64,000 nucleotides of DNA. Source: Paenibacillus hamazuiensis. GTDB lineage: Bacteria; Bacillota; Bacilli; Paenibacillales; NBRC-103111. The notes under the pieces were generated by a model. It saw only the letters and a list, made by a program, of their open reading frames with translations. It ran no database searches and was not told the DNA's origin. Made by a program: the position numbers and the translations under genes. Positions 25,266 to 34,201 of this stretch are shown here, in pieces. Position 1 is the first letter of the stretch, and every line of letters starts with the position of its first letter. The stretch is from assembly GCF_023276405.1 (NCBI RefSeq), contig NZ_JALRMO010000001.1, positions 2,356,001 to 2,420,000 of the forward strand, in the 5' to 3' direction.

Positions 25266-26460
25266 CCGGCGCGTTCAAACGCTGATCACCATCCTCGTGG
25301 TAACCGTCGGCGTTGCCATGACGCTGAGCATCATGATGATTTCCGGCGGAATCCGCTCGGGTATCGTCAAGGCGAGCGAGCCGTTCGGGATGATCGTCGG
25401 CTCGAAAGGGAGCGCCAATCAGCTCGTTTTCAACACCATTTTTTTGATGGATAATCCGCTTGCCAACATTTCGCTCGATTATTACCATAAGCTTGAAAAC
25501 GACCCTCGGGTTACGCTGACCGTGCCTTTTGCTCTGGGAGACAACTACAGAGGTTTCAGGCTGGTCGGCACGAGCCGGGATTTTTTTTCACTCAAAGGAA
25601 GGCCCGCCGATCCGCCTTATTTTCAGCTCGCTGCGGGCAGGCTGTTCGAACGTCCGTTCGAAGCGGTCATCGGCGCAAAAACGGCTAAAGAAACCGGTCT
25701 TAAGATCGGAGACAAGTTCGTCTCGGGACACGGCGTGGCGCGGATCGCAGAAGGCGGGGAAGAACATAAGGAAAATCCGTTCACGGTCGTGGGCATACTT
25801 CACAGCGTAAATGCGCCGGCCGATCAAGGCATTTACGTCAGCATGGACAGCTACTGGATCAGCCACGAGCATGAGGAGCATCACGAGGGCGCGGCGGAGG
25901 CGGACGATCACGACGAGTCGCGGGGAGTAACGGCGGCGCTAGTCAAGCCCAAAAGCTACTCGGACCTGATGAGAATGTACCAGGAGATCAATAAGGATAA
26001 GGAAGCCCAAGCCGTATTTCCGGGTCAGGTGATCGCGAAAATTTTCGATATGATGGGCAGCGGAGAGCAAATATTGAGCTACCTTAGCTATGTCGTCTTG
26101 GGCATGGCCGGACTGACCATCCTGCTCGCCATGTACGGATCGACGATCGAGAGAAGACGTACGGTGGCGATTCTGCGGGCGATCGGAGCAAGCCGGGGAG
26201 GGGTCGTATCCATCGTTTTGTTCGAATCGGCTATGGTTTCGGCGCTCGGCTGCGTCATCGGAACGGCTGCGGGGTACGGGTTTGCATGGGGGATGGCGCA
26301 ATATATCGGCTCGCACATTTCGATCTCCGTACCGGTTGAGCTTTCCGGCGGGCTGATCGCCGTCAATGCGGCTGTGTGCGCGCTAGGGCTTGCCGCAGGA
26401 GTTGCTCCAGCGATCAGCGCATACCGAACGGAAGCGGCCAAATATCTTCACGCGGTATAA
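25228..26460 (+). CDS. FtsX/MacB-type ABC permease with His-rich extracytoplasmic loop
   Basis: A 410-residue permease with one N-terminal helix (about 8-38), a large extracytoplasmic domain (about 40-285) and three C-terminal helices (about 290-400), the MacB/LolCE topology. The extracytoplasmic domain holds a striking acidic/histidine stretch, SHEHEEHHEG then ADDHDES (residues about 212-231; 25861-25920), typical of metal-binding loops. The start is read as GTG at 25228 with GGGGTG upstream; ATG at 25237 is the alternative. It ends 4 bp before the convergent thioredoxin gene. Confidence 0.88.
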   Translation: MSLMRMAWLNLVNRRVQTLITILVVTVGVAMTLSIMMISGGIRSGIVKASEPFGMIVGSKGSANQLVFNTIFLMDNPLANISLDYYHKLENDPRVTLTVPFALGDNYRGFRLVGTSRDFFSLKGRPADPPYFQLAAGRLFERPFEAVIGAKTAKETGLKIGDKFVSGHGVARIAEGGEEHKENPFTVVGILHSVNAPADQGIYVSMDSYWISHEHEEHHEGAAEADDHDESRGVTAALVKPKSYSDLMRMYQEINKDKEAQAVFPGQVIAKIFDMMGSGEQILSYLSYVVLGMAGLTILLAMYGSTIERRRTVAILRAIGASRGGVVSIVLFESAMVSALGCVIGTAAGYGFAWGMAQYIGSHISISVPVELSGGLIAVNAAVCALGLAAGVAPAISAYRTEAAKYLHAV

Positions 26461-26464
26461 CAGC

Positions 26465-26983
26465 TTATCGCCGGAGGGAACGGAGCTTCTCCTCAAGCTT
26501 TTGCGGGGTAAGCTGGCCGATGAACCGGTCCGCAATAATGCCTTGTGCGTCGATCCAATACGTCGTCGGAATTGAAACGATGCGGAATTGCTCCGCCGCC
26601 TCGCCGCGTTCATCGAGCAAAACCGGAAAACGCACGTTGTACTGGCGGACAAAGGAACGGACCGAGTCCGGCTCGTCCTTGGACGTCACATTAACGGCAT
26701 ATACGCCGATATCTCCTTTATGCCGCTCGTAAAAGGCGATGAGATCCGGCGTTTCCGCACGGCACGGCTCGCACCAGCTGGCCCAAAAGTAGATGAGCAG
26801 TGGTTTGCGCTGCGAGGCGTTCAGTGCAACGTTTTTTCCGTCCAGCGACGGCAGGTTTACGGAGGGCATCGGGTAACCGGGCTTGACCGGCTGTCTTGGT
26901 TCGGAAGAGGGGGGGCGAACGGACAGGATCAGCAGAATGATCGCCATGCAGATGAGCGTAGCTTGTGTCCCCAGTTTCTTCAT
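26465..26983 (-). CDS. membrane-anchored TlpA/ResA-type thioredoxin
   Basis: A 172-residue thiol-disulfide oxidoreductase. N-terminal hydrophobic anchor or signal (residues about 8-22), then a thioredoxin fold with the WCEPC active site (Cys71/Cys74) and cis-proline in SIPTTYWID. It should act outside the membrane, reducing or isomerising cysteine proteins; the neighbouring CPFC lipoprotein is an obvious candidate client. It is convergent with, and almost abuts, the ABC permease. Confidence 0.9.
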   Translation of the reverse strand: MKKLGTQATLICMAIILLILSVRPPSSEPRQPVKPGYPMPSVNLPSLDGKNVALNASQRKPLLIYFWASWCEPCRAETPDLIAFYERHKGDIGVYAVNVTSKDEPDSVRSFVRQYNVRFPVLLDERGEAAEQFRIVSIPTTYWIDAQGIIADRFIGQLTPQKLEEKLRSLRR

Positions 26984-27287
26984 ATGTTGTGGAACTCCTC
27001 TTTTAGGAAATGCGGCCTTTGAATATTTTACAATTCATATATTTTCGGGATATTAACTTTTGCGAAAACGCCGGGTTTCGATTGTTCGAGGCCCGGCGTA
27101 TATATTTTTGCATAGCAAATTTGACGGTAATCGCGGTGCAGAATCGATCTATCGCAGCTCTTTTCCGATGCAAGCCCGCTTTGAGGCCCGGCATTCACCG
27201 GCGGGGACCGCTGCTGGGGCTGTTTTCTAAATTGTGGTATGATGGGTATTAATATCGTTAATTACGGACGAAAGGGGATACTTTTCC
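26984..27287. other. divergent intergenic region with hairpin
   Basis: About 300 bp between the thioredoxin (minus) and the M20 peptidase (plus). It contains a perfect hairpin, ACGCCGGG (27068-27075) with CCCGGCGT (27092-27099), followed on the plus strand by TATATTTTT. No coding ORF with a ribosome site is evident. Confidence 0.5.
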
Positions 27288-28658
27288 ATGAATAGCGAAT
27301 TGAAATCGTATCTTGCATCGCATCGCGACGAGCAGATCGAGCAGTTGAAGCAATTTTTGCGGATTCCGAGCGTCAGCGTCGGATCGGAGCATCAGGAGCA
27401 CATCGGCCATGCTGTGGATTGGCTCATTGCATCGCTGCGCCAGGCGGGAATGGATAATGCCCAGGCGCTGCCGACCGGGGGCAATCCCGTCGTTTATGCC
27501 GATTGGCTGCATGCGCCGGGGCAACCGACCGTGCTGATTTACGGGCATTACGACGTCCAGCCGTCCGATCCCGACGACGCTTGGGATACCCCGGCGTTCG
27601 AGCCGGATGTGCGCGACGGCAAAATTTACGCGCGCGGCGCCACCGACGACAAAGGTCAGCTGTTCATACATATAAAAGCGCTGGAAGCGCTGCTCGCCGT
27701 CCACGGGAAGCTCCCCGTCAACGTCAAGTTGTGCATCGAAGGCGAGGAAGAGATCGCCAGCCGGCATTTGCACGCTTTTCTGGAACGCGAAGCGGAGCGG
27801 CTTCAGGCGGATGCCGTCGTCATTTCCGACGGGCCGATGCATGACCGTGCACGGCCCTCCGTGCTGTATGGACTGCGCGGGCTTTGCGGCTTTTCGGTGG
27901 AGTTGAAGGGGCCGAAGCACGACCTTCATTCCGGCCTATACGGCGGCGGCGTGCAAAACCCGATACACGCGCTCGTAGAGCTGCTCGCATCTATGAAAGA
28001 CAGCGACGGACGCATTACGATCGACGGTTTTTACGACAAGGTGAATCCGCTATCCCCGGAAGATAAAACGAGGTTTGACGAGCTGCGTCATGACGAAGAG
28101 CAGGTGAGGAAAGATCTCGGAGTCGAGGAGCTGTTCGGTGAAAAGGGCTATTCGTTCCTCGAACGGACCACAGCGAGACCGACGCTGGAAATCAACTCCA
28201 TTTCCGGCGGTTACCAAGGCGAAGGGATCAAGCCGATCGTGCCGACGTCGGCCGCAGCCAAAATCTCTTGCAGGCTTGTTGACGGCCAAGACCCCGACGA
28301 AATTCTCGCCTTGATTCAGAAGCATATCGACGAACGGAAGCCGCCGGGAGTGACGGTACAGGTGACGCCTGGCGTCAAAGGCAAACCGTTTCTCGTATCG
28401 CCGGACGATCCGTACATTCGGGCGTCCGCACGGGCCTACGCGGAAGGCTTCGGAGCGGAGCCGGTTTATGTGCGCGGCGGCGGCTCGATTCCGATCGTCG
28501 AAGCGTTTTACCGGCTGCTCGGTGCACCGGTCGTCATGATGAACTTCGGCCTGCCCGATGAAAACCTGCATGCGCCGAACGAGCATTTTCATCTCGACAA
28601 TTTCGATAAGGGGATCGTCACTGTCTGCAGTTATTTGCAGGAAATTGCTCGCCGATGA
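27288..28658 (+). CDS. M20-family metallopeptidase (dipeptidase)
   Basis: A 456-residue zinc peptidase of the M20/ArgE-DapE family. Motifs: YGHYDVQP (metal His/Asp), ATDDKGQ (bridging Asp), EGEEEI (catalytic and metal Glu), ISDGPM, and PNEHFHL near the C-terminus. KHDLHSGLYGG marks the dimerisation (lid) domain in the middle. No signal peptide, so cytosolic; it probably trims dipeptides or acylated amino acids. A GAAAGGGGA site precedes the ATG. Single gene. Confidence 0.92.
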   Translation: MNSELKSYLASHRDEQIEQLKQFLRIPSVSVGSEHQEHIGHAVDWLIASLRQAGMDNAQALPTGGNPVVYADWLHAPGQPTVLIYGHYDVQPSDPDDAWDTPAFEPDVRDGKIYARGATDDKGQLFIHIKALEALLAVHGKLPVNVKLCIEGEEEIASRHLHAFLEREAERLQADAVVISDGPMHDRARPSVLYGLRGLCGFSVELKGPKHDLHSGLYGGGVQNPIHALVELLASMKDSDGRITIDGFYDKVNPLSPEDKTRFDELRHDEEQVRKDLGVEELFGEKGYSFLERTTARPTLEINSISGGYQGEGIKPIVPTSAAAKISCRLVDGQDPDEILALIQKHIDERKPPGVTVQVTPGVKGKPFLVSPDDPYIRASARAYAEGFGAEPVYVRGGGSIPIVEAFYRLLGAPVVMMNFGLPDENLHAPNEHFHLDNFDKGIVTVCSYLQEIARR

Positions 28659-28862
28659 AGGCTGTTGAGACACGCATTAACGCCATCGCCTCTGTTAACA
28701 GAAAAGAAACCGGGCAATCGCGAGTTAGAACATGGTCCCGCTTAACCTGACAACATCTACGCTTGGGCGCCTTAATCACTGACCGTATTTGTCAGTGGTT
28801 TTGGTTTATACTTGTTACAGACAGCGTCGGAAAGCTCCAAAAAAAGGACGGTAGATGAGGGT
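28659..28862. other. intergenic region upstream of the WYL regulator
   Basis: About 200 bp. It includes the inverted repeat CACTGAC (28777-28783) and GTCAGTG (28791-28797), 7-bp arms with a 7-bp spacer, which is probably an operator for the following regulator or a weak terminator (GTTTTGGTTT follows). Nothing else recognised. Confidence 0.45.
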
Positions 28863-29852
28863 ATGTCCAAGTCCGATAACATGTTGTCCATTCTGTGGCT
28901 GCTTCGTTCGGGCAGGAAAATGACCGCGCAGCAGCTTGCGAATGAACTGGATATCCACATTCGCTCCGTATACCGCTGCATCGATTCGCTGTGTGCCAGC
29001 GGGGTGCCGATCATCGCCGATTCGGGGCCGGGCGGCGGCTACAGGATTCTCGGCCGTTTCGCGGAATCGCCGCTGCTGTTCGATATGGAGGAGCAGAAAG
29101 CGCTCGTACATGCTTCGACATTCGCCAGCGAAGCCGGCTATCCGTTTCCGGAGGCGCTGAATCGTGCGGTCGAAAAGCTGAAGCGGTACACGAACGAGGA
29201 TCAGCTCGATCACATCGAGCGGCACAGCGAAGGCCTCTCCGTCATTCACCCGCCTGTTGACGGGAAACTGCAGGAAGTGCTGCAGCTTTTGGAGAAATCC
29301 GCGGCGCGCGGCCAGTCGGTGGAAATGGAGTATGACAAGGGAAGGGGCGCGCCGAGCACCCGCGGATTCGATCCATACGGGATCGTTTTTTGGAAGGGGA
29401 GCTGGTACACCGTCGGCTTTTGCCGGCTTAGGCAGGAGGTGCGGAGCTTTCGTGCGGACCGCATTGTACGGTTGGACCGTGTCGACCGCCATTTCGAGCG
29501 GCCGGCGGACTTTTCCGCCAAGTCATTTTTGATGCAGAATTTGCTCCCGGAGTCATTCGCCTCGGAAGCTCTTGTCGATGTAAGAATTGAAGGGCCCAAG
29601 GAAGCGCTCGATCTGTTATGCCAGCACTGGCTGTTTGGCCATGCGCTTCTCGAGAGGCAAGCGGAACAAGCTTTATTCAAGTTGGGGCTACCTTCCTTGC
29701 AAACCTATGTTCCGTACTTTCTGCTCCCTTATGGCAGATCGCTCACCATTCTCGAACCTGAATGTCTTGTCGGCAGAATGGCCGAAGTCAGCGCGGAAAT
29801 CGCCGCACATTACGCAGCGATGAAATCCGAAATTTTTTTGAGAAAAGGATGA
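28863..29852 (+). CDS. YafY-type transcriptional regulator (HTH_11 + WYL domain)
   Basis: A 329-residue regulator. N-terminal helix-turn-helix (residues about 5-65: MLSILWLLRSGRKMTAQQLA, RSVYRCIDSLCASGVPI, then DSGPGGGYRI) and a WYL ligand-sensing domain (about 140-225) with KGSWYTVGFCRLRQEVRSFR. These proteins sense small molecules or nucleic acids and often control the neighbouring gene. The ATG at 28863 begins the domain; the frame is open upstream from 28812 but without a site. It is 3 bp from the ABM monooxygenase gene, so the two are co-transcribed. Confidence 0.87.
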   Translation: MSKSDNMLSILWLLRSGRKMTAQQLANELDIHIRSVYRCIDSLCASGVPIIADSGPGGGYRILGRFAESPLLFDMEEQKALVHASTFASEAGYPFPEALNRAVEKLKRYTNEDQLDHIERHSEGLSVIHPPVDGKLQEVLQLLEKSAARGQSVEMEYDKGRGAPSTRGFDPYGIVFWKGSWYTVGFCRLRQEVRSFRADRIVRLDRVDRHFERPADFSAKSFLMQNLLPESFASEALVDVRIEGPKEALDLLCQHWLFGHALLERQAEQALFKLGLPSLQTYVPYFLLPYGRSLTILEPECLVGRMAEVSAEIAAHYAAMKSEIFLRKG

Positions 29853-29855
29853 TAA

Positions 29856-30179
29856 ATGATGAGTTTATTCGCCATGTTCGGAAAATTGACGGCTCATGAA
29901 GGAAAACGGGACGAGCTCGTGCAACATTTGCTGGAAGCGACGAAGCAGAAGGAAGCGATGGAAGGGTGCTTGCTCTATGTCATCAACGAAGCGGAGGACG
30001 ATCCGAATGACGTATGGGTGACGGAGATGTGGAGGGATGCGGAGTCGCATGCAGCTTCGCTTAAAAACGAAGCTGTTTTGGCGACCATCCGGCGCTGCAT
30101 GCCCCTTGTTGCCGGCGTCCATCCGATCAAGATTCGTCCCGTCGGAGGCATCGGTATTGATCGGCTGCAAACCCCGTAA
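29856..30179 (+). CDS. antibiotic biosynthesis monooxygenase (ABM) domain protein
   Basis: A 107-residue single ABM/dimeric alpha-beta barrel protein: LFAMFGKLTAHEGKRDELVQ at the start, GCLLYVINEAEDDPNDVWVT in the centre and ESHAASLKNEA as the helix. Such proteins are small cofactor-free oxygenases or quinol-type detoxifying enzymes. It is coupled to the YafY-type regulator, suggesting it is the regulated target. Two adjacent ATGs (29856, 29859) make the start ambiguous by one codon. Confidence 0.82.
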   Translation: MMSLFAMFGKLTAHEGKRDELVQHLLEATKQKEAMEGCLLYVINEAEDDPNDVWVTEMWRDAESHAASLKNEAVLATIRRCMPLVAGVHPIKIRPVGGIGIDRLQTP

Positions 30180-30208
30180 ATGACAGTGTGTTCAGGGAGG
30201 GACGTTTT

Positions 30209-30691
30209 TTGCTTGAAACAAAATGGCTGGAGCAATTGATAGAAACTTGGTACACAAACAACCGCATCAACCTGTTCCTCCTCGAAAAAATCGGCGAAGA
30301 AGGCCTGGATCTATCTATATCCAAACGCGGGGGAGGCACTCCGGCCAAACAGCTCGCCCACATCCACAACATGAGGTGCGACAAGCTGAACAAGTGGCAT
30401 CCGGCTCTCGCGGAGGGCCTGCGGAAGCTGAGCATGAGCGATCGCCTTGGTAAAGCGCTGCTGACGGATTGTTTGACCGTTTCCGGGGAACATATCGCGG
30501 AGTTTATCGGGCGTTGTGCACACGGGGACATCGAATACCGCGGTTTTAAAAAAGGGCTTGTCACAAGCATCAGCTATTTGATCGCCCACGAAAGCCATCA
30601 TCGCGGCAATTTGCTGCTTAACCTGAAGTTATGCGGATTCGAGCTGGACAAGGCAGCGCAATATGCGATCTGGAACTGGGACAACATGTGA
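30209..30691 (+). CDS. DinB-family protein
   Basis: A 160-residue four-helix-bundle protein of the DinB/YfiT superfamily. Metal-type histidines appear in QLAHIHNMR and at the end in ISYLIAHESHHRGNLLL. Members include bacillithiol transferases and uncharacterised enzymes. The start is TTG at 30209, fixed by AGGGAGG 8 nt upstream; the GTG at 30188 precedes that site. Third gene after the WYL regulator and ABM protein, followed by a terminator. Function unknown beyond the family. Confidence 0.82.
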   Translation: MLETKWLEQLIETWYTNNRINLFLLEKIGEEGLDLSISKRGGGTPAKQLAHIHNMRCDKLNKWHPALAEGLRKLSMSDRLGKALLTDCLTVSGEHIAEFIGRCAHGDIEYRGFKKGLVTSISYLIAHESHHRGNLLLNLKLCGFELDKAAQYAIWNWDNM

Positions 30692-30700
30692 ATTGAAGCA

Positions 30701-30739
30701 AAGCGGGCAACGTCTGCGCAGACGGCCCGCTTTTTTTGT
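30701..30739 (+). terminator. Rho-independent terminator
   Basis: AAGCGGGC pairs with GCCCGCTT around a GTCTGCGCAGAC inner stem, followed by a T-run. Ends the WYL regulator/ABM/DinB operon. Confidence 0.9.
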
Positions 30740-30845
30740 CTTGCAATGTGATTTGAAGCACATCATTGCCAAATCATTCATTTTATACTATCTGCTGTGG
30801 TATGATGTTCGGTGAACATACATCGATCACATTAAGGAGCAAGCT

Positions 30846-32993
30846 ATGAAATCGTTAGTACTCGCCGAAAAACCGAGCGTCGCCAAGGAATTGGCGCGGG
30901 TGCTCGGCTGCAATCAAAAACAAAAAAGCTACTTCGAAGGGTCGAAATATGTCGTGACCTGGGCGCTCGGCCATTTGGTCGAACTTGCCGAACCCGAGGA
31001 CTACGACCCGAAGTACAAAACGTGGAACCTCGACGATCTGCCGATGCTTCCCGCCAAAATGAATCTGAAGGTCATCCGTGAAACGAATCACCAATTCCGG
31101 GCAATCGCCGACTTATGCAAAAGAAACGATCTGGCCGAGCTCGTCATCGCGACCGACGCCGGGAGGGAAGGGGAGCTTGTCGCCCGCTGGATCATGGAGC
31201 TGGTCAAATGGAAGAAACCGTTCAAGCGGCTGTGGATATCGTCGCAAACCGATAAGGCGATCAAGGAGGGCTTTGCTCAGCTTAAGCCCGGCAAAGATTA
31301 CGACAACCTGTATGCATCGGCCGTATGCCGCGCGGAGGCGGACTGGCTGATCGGCCTCAACGTGACGCGGGCGCTGACCAGCAAATATAACGCGCAGCTG
31401 TCAGCCGGCCGTGTGCAGACGCCGACGCTTGCCATGCTGATGGAGCGGGAACGGCAGATCCGCGCGTTTCAGCCGGTGCCGTATTGGACGGCCATTGCCG
31501 ACTTCGGCACATTTCAGGCGATGTGGCGCGCCGGGGAGCAGCAGGATGGCCGCATCTTTGACAAGGCGCAGGCGGAGAAGCTGCACGATAAGCTCAAGGC
31601 AGCCGCTTCCGCCAAGGTCGTGCGGCTCAAGACGTCGGCCAAAAACGAGCCGCAGCCGCTAGCGTACGATTTGACCGAGCTGCAGCGGGACGCCAACCAG
31701 CGGCTCGGCTTTTCCGCAAAAATGACGTCTTCGGTGCTGCAGCGCCTGTACGAGCAGCATAAGCTCGTAACGTACCCGCGCACCGATTCGCGGTATTTGT
31801 CCAGCGATATGGTGCCAACGCTGAAAGGCCGGCTGGAAAGCATCGCCGTCGGTCCATATGCGCCGCTCGCCAAGCCATTGCTGAGAAAAGCGCTGAACAT
31901 CACCAAGCGGATTGTCGACGACAGCAAGGTGACCGATCACCACGCAATTATTCCGACCGAGCAGTATGTGAACCTCGGCGCGCTGTCGAACGAAGAGAGG
32001 AAGCTGTACGATTTGATCGTGCGCCGATTCATCGCGCTGTTTTATCCGGCATATCAATATGATGAAACGAGCGTTGTGTTGGAGGCTGCGGGAGAAAAGT
32101 TTCATGCGAAGGGCCGCGTGCAAAAAGTTGCCGGCTGGCGCGAGGTTTACGGCACGGGTGCCGGCTTCTCCGGCGATGCGGATGCATATGATGAAGAAGA
32201 GGAGCGCGAACCGGCCGGTCAGCTGCTGCCGGAGCTGAAGGAAGGCGAAAGCTTGCCGCTCAAGCTGTGCCGGCTCGCCGAGCATAAAACGAAGCCGCCG
32301 GCGCGTTTCACCGAAGCGACGCTGCTTACTCAGATGGAGAAGCACCATCTCGGCACGCCGGCTACTCGCGCGGATATCATTGAGAAATTGCTCTCCAGCG
32401 AGACGATCGAGCGTCAACAAAACCGCCTCGTCCCGACGCTCAAGGGCCAGCAGCTGATCGAGCTCGTCGCAAGCGAGCTGCGGTCGCCCGAGCTTACCGC
32501 CGAATGGGAACGCGAGCTGGAACGGATTGCGAAAGGGCAGGGCGACAAAAACAAGTTTCTCTCAGGCATCCGCGAGCAGACCGTCCGGCTTGTTGGCGAA
32601 GTGAAGCGGAGCGAGGCCCAGTACCGGCCGCATAACCTGACCAGCTCGCGCTGTCCCGAATGCGGCAAGCCGCTCATGGAGCGCAAGGGCAAGCGCGGCA
32701 AAATGCTTGTCTGCTCCGGCAGCGAATGCGGTTACCGCAGGGCGACGGAAGCACCGCTTTCCGGCAGACGCTGCCCGCAGTGCCATAAAAGGATGGAAAT
32801 TCATACGGGCAAGGCCGGAAAATATTTTCAATGCCGGCCCTGCAACATCGTCGAGTCGCTTGGCGAATCGTCCGGACGAATGAACAAGCGGGAGCAGGCA
32901 TCGCTTCTGCGCAAATACAGCGAGCAGGCTGAGCCGACGAACAGCCTCGCGGACGCGCTCAAGGCGGCGCTGTCCAAAGGCCAAAACGACTGA
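30846..32993 (+). CDS. topB: DNA topoisomerase III
   Basis: A 715-residue type IA topoisomerase. Toprim domain at the N-terminus (LVLAEKPSVAKELARVLGC; TDAGREGEL), active-site Tyr310 in VTYPRTDSRYL, and a C-terminal zinc-ribbon region with CPECGKPL, CSGSECGY and CPQCHKRM / CRPCN cysteines. It relaxes and decatenates DNA by single-strand passage. AAGGAG precedes the ATG. Length equals Bacillus TopB (about 727). Single gene followed by a GC-rich hairpin with T-run. Confidence 0.95.
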   Translation: MKSLVLAEKPSVAKELARVLGCNQKQKSYFEGSKYVVTWALGHLVELAEPEDYDPKYKTWNLDDLPMLPAKMNLKVIRETNHQFRAIADLCKRNDLAELVIATDAGREGELVARWIMELVKWKKPFKRLWISSQTDKAIKEGFAQLKPGKDYDNLYASAVCRAEADWLIGLNVTRALTSKYNAQLSAGRVQTPTLAMLMERERQIRAFQPVPYWTAIADFGTFQAMWRAGEQQDGRIFDKAQAEKLHDKLKAAASAKVVRLKTSAKNEPQPLAYDLTELQRDANQRLGFSAKMTSSVLQRLYEQHKLVTYPRTDSRYLSSDMVPTLKGRLESIAVGPYAPLAKPLLRKALNITKRIVDDSKVTDHHAIIPTEQYVNLGALSNEERKLYDLIVRRFIALFYPAYQYDETSVVLEAAGEKFHAKGRVQKVAGWREVYGTGAGFSGDADAYDEEEEREPAGQLLPELKEGESLPLKLCRLAEHKTKPPARFTEATLLTQMEKHHLGTPATRADIIEKLLSSETIERQQNRLVPTLKGQQLIELVASELRSPELTAEWERELERIAKGQGDKNKFLSGIREQTVRLVGEVKRSEAQYRPHNLTSSRCPECGKPLMERKGKRGKMLVCSGSECGYRRATEAPLSGRRCPQCHKRMEIHTGKAGKYFQCRPCNIVESLGESSGRMNKREQASLLRKYSEQAEPTNSLADALKAALSKGQND

Positions 32994-32996
32994 CGC

Positions 32997-33025
32997 GGGG
33001 CGGTTTTTCCGTCCCCCTCTTTTTC
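32997..33025 (+). terminator. terminator of topB
   Basis: CGGGGCGG (32997-33004) and CCGTCCCC (33010-33017) form a GC-rich hairpin with a T5 loop, followed by CTCTTTTT. Confidence 0.7.
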
Positions 33026-33152
33026 AAGGAAAAATTTTTTCCGGAAAGAGGATTTTGTCGATCAATTTAGAATATAGTAAATTAGTTCTTTTTGTCCATT
33101 TTGTTCATTACGAAAGTGGACCTGAGCCACATGATGGAAAGGAGCCATTACA

Positions 33153-34163
33153 TTGGTTACATTGCCAAAAACAAACGAACTCGGATTCTTCGAAATTCGC
33201 CTTGAATCCATTGGGGGGCTTGGAGCGAATCTGGCCGGCAAAATGCTGGCGGAAGCCGGTATCATGGGCGTCAATTTGAACGGGGTCAGCTTTTCATCGT
33301 ACGGCTCGGAGAAGAAAGGATCTCCCGTTAAAGCGCACATCCGCTTTTGCGACCTGGCCACCAACATTCGTGACACCTCCCCCGTTGAACGACCTCATGT
33401 TGTAGGCGTTTTCCATGAAAACTTGTCGAAAACGGTCAATGTCATCAGCGGCATTTATGAGGATTCGATTGTGCTCGTCAATTCCAAGAAAACACCTGAG
33501 CAACTAAAGGAAAACATGAAACTTTTGGGCGGCACGATCGCGGTCGTCGACGCTACCGGCATCGCGATGGAAGAGAAGAATCGAGTCAACATGGCAATGC
33601 TCGGAGGTTTGTTCCGTCTATGCTCGTTCCTCGATGCCGAATATATGAAAGGCGTTATCCGCAAATCGCTGGAGAAGAAATATCCGCAAGCGGTTCAGCC
33701 GGCGCTCAATACGTTCGAAAGAGGCTACAACGAGGTGCAATTCCAGACGTTCTCCTTAAACGAAGGCCAGCAAATGCCTGCTTTTGTCCGTCACGACACG
33801 CCGATGCTCGGTTACGAAACGCAGCCGATCGGCGGCATGATCACGAATCCGGGCAACAGCATTCTCAAGGATTTGAGCATTTCCCGTGCGGGAATGATGC
33901 CTGGTTTCGACGACGAGAAATGCATTCACTGCGCAGCCTGCGATAACGTTTGTCCGGATTTCTGTTTCGTGTGGGAAGAGCAGCCCGATAAAAAAGGCCG
34001 TCCGCAAATGTTTCTGCAAGGCATCGATTACCAATACTGCAAAGGCTGCTTGAAGTGCGTACAAGCATGCCCGACGGAAGCGCTGTCAAACCTTGTCGAA
34101 GTGGAAGGCTACGGCGAACAGCATCGGGTTCCGCACCGCTTTAATTTGGCAGCTAACGCTTAA
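33153..34163 (+). CDS. 2-oxoacid:ferredoxin oxidoreductase, fused gamma-delta (ferredoxin) subunit
   Basis: A 336-residue polypeptide joining two domains. Residues about 5-185 form the gamma domain (IRLESIGGLGANLAGKMLAE). Residues about 245-310 carry two [4Fe-4S] clusters (CIHCAACDNVCPDFC; CKGCLKCVQACPTEAL). Electrons from 2-oxoacid oxidation pass through these clusters to ferredoxin. The start is TTG at 33153 with GAAAGGAG upstream. The alpha-beta polypeptide follows after 38 bp. Which oxoacid (pyruvate, 2-oxoisovalerate, 2-oxoglutarate) cannot be fixed from sequence. Confidence 0.9.
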   Translation: MVTLPKTNELGFFEIRLESIGGLGANLAGKMLAEAGIMGVNLNGVSFSSYGSEKKGSPVKAHIRFCDLATNIRDTSPVERPHVVGVFHENLSKTVNVISGIYEDSIVLVNSKKTPEQLKENMKLLGGTIAVVDATGIAMEEKNRVNMAMLGGLFRLCSFLDAEYMKGVIRKSLEKKYPQAVQPALNTFERGYNEVQFQTFSLNEGQQMPAFVRHDTPMLGYETQPIGGMITNPGNSILKDLSISRAGMMPGFDDEKCIHCAACDNVCPDFCFVWEEQPDKKGRPQMFLQGIDYQYCKGCLKCVQACPTEALSNLVEVEGYGEQHRVPHRFNLAANA

Positions 34164-34201
34164 ATAAAATTCATTCCTACTAAAGAAGGGTGGAGACACA
34201 G

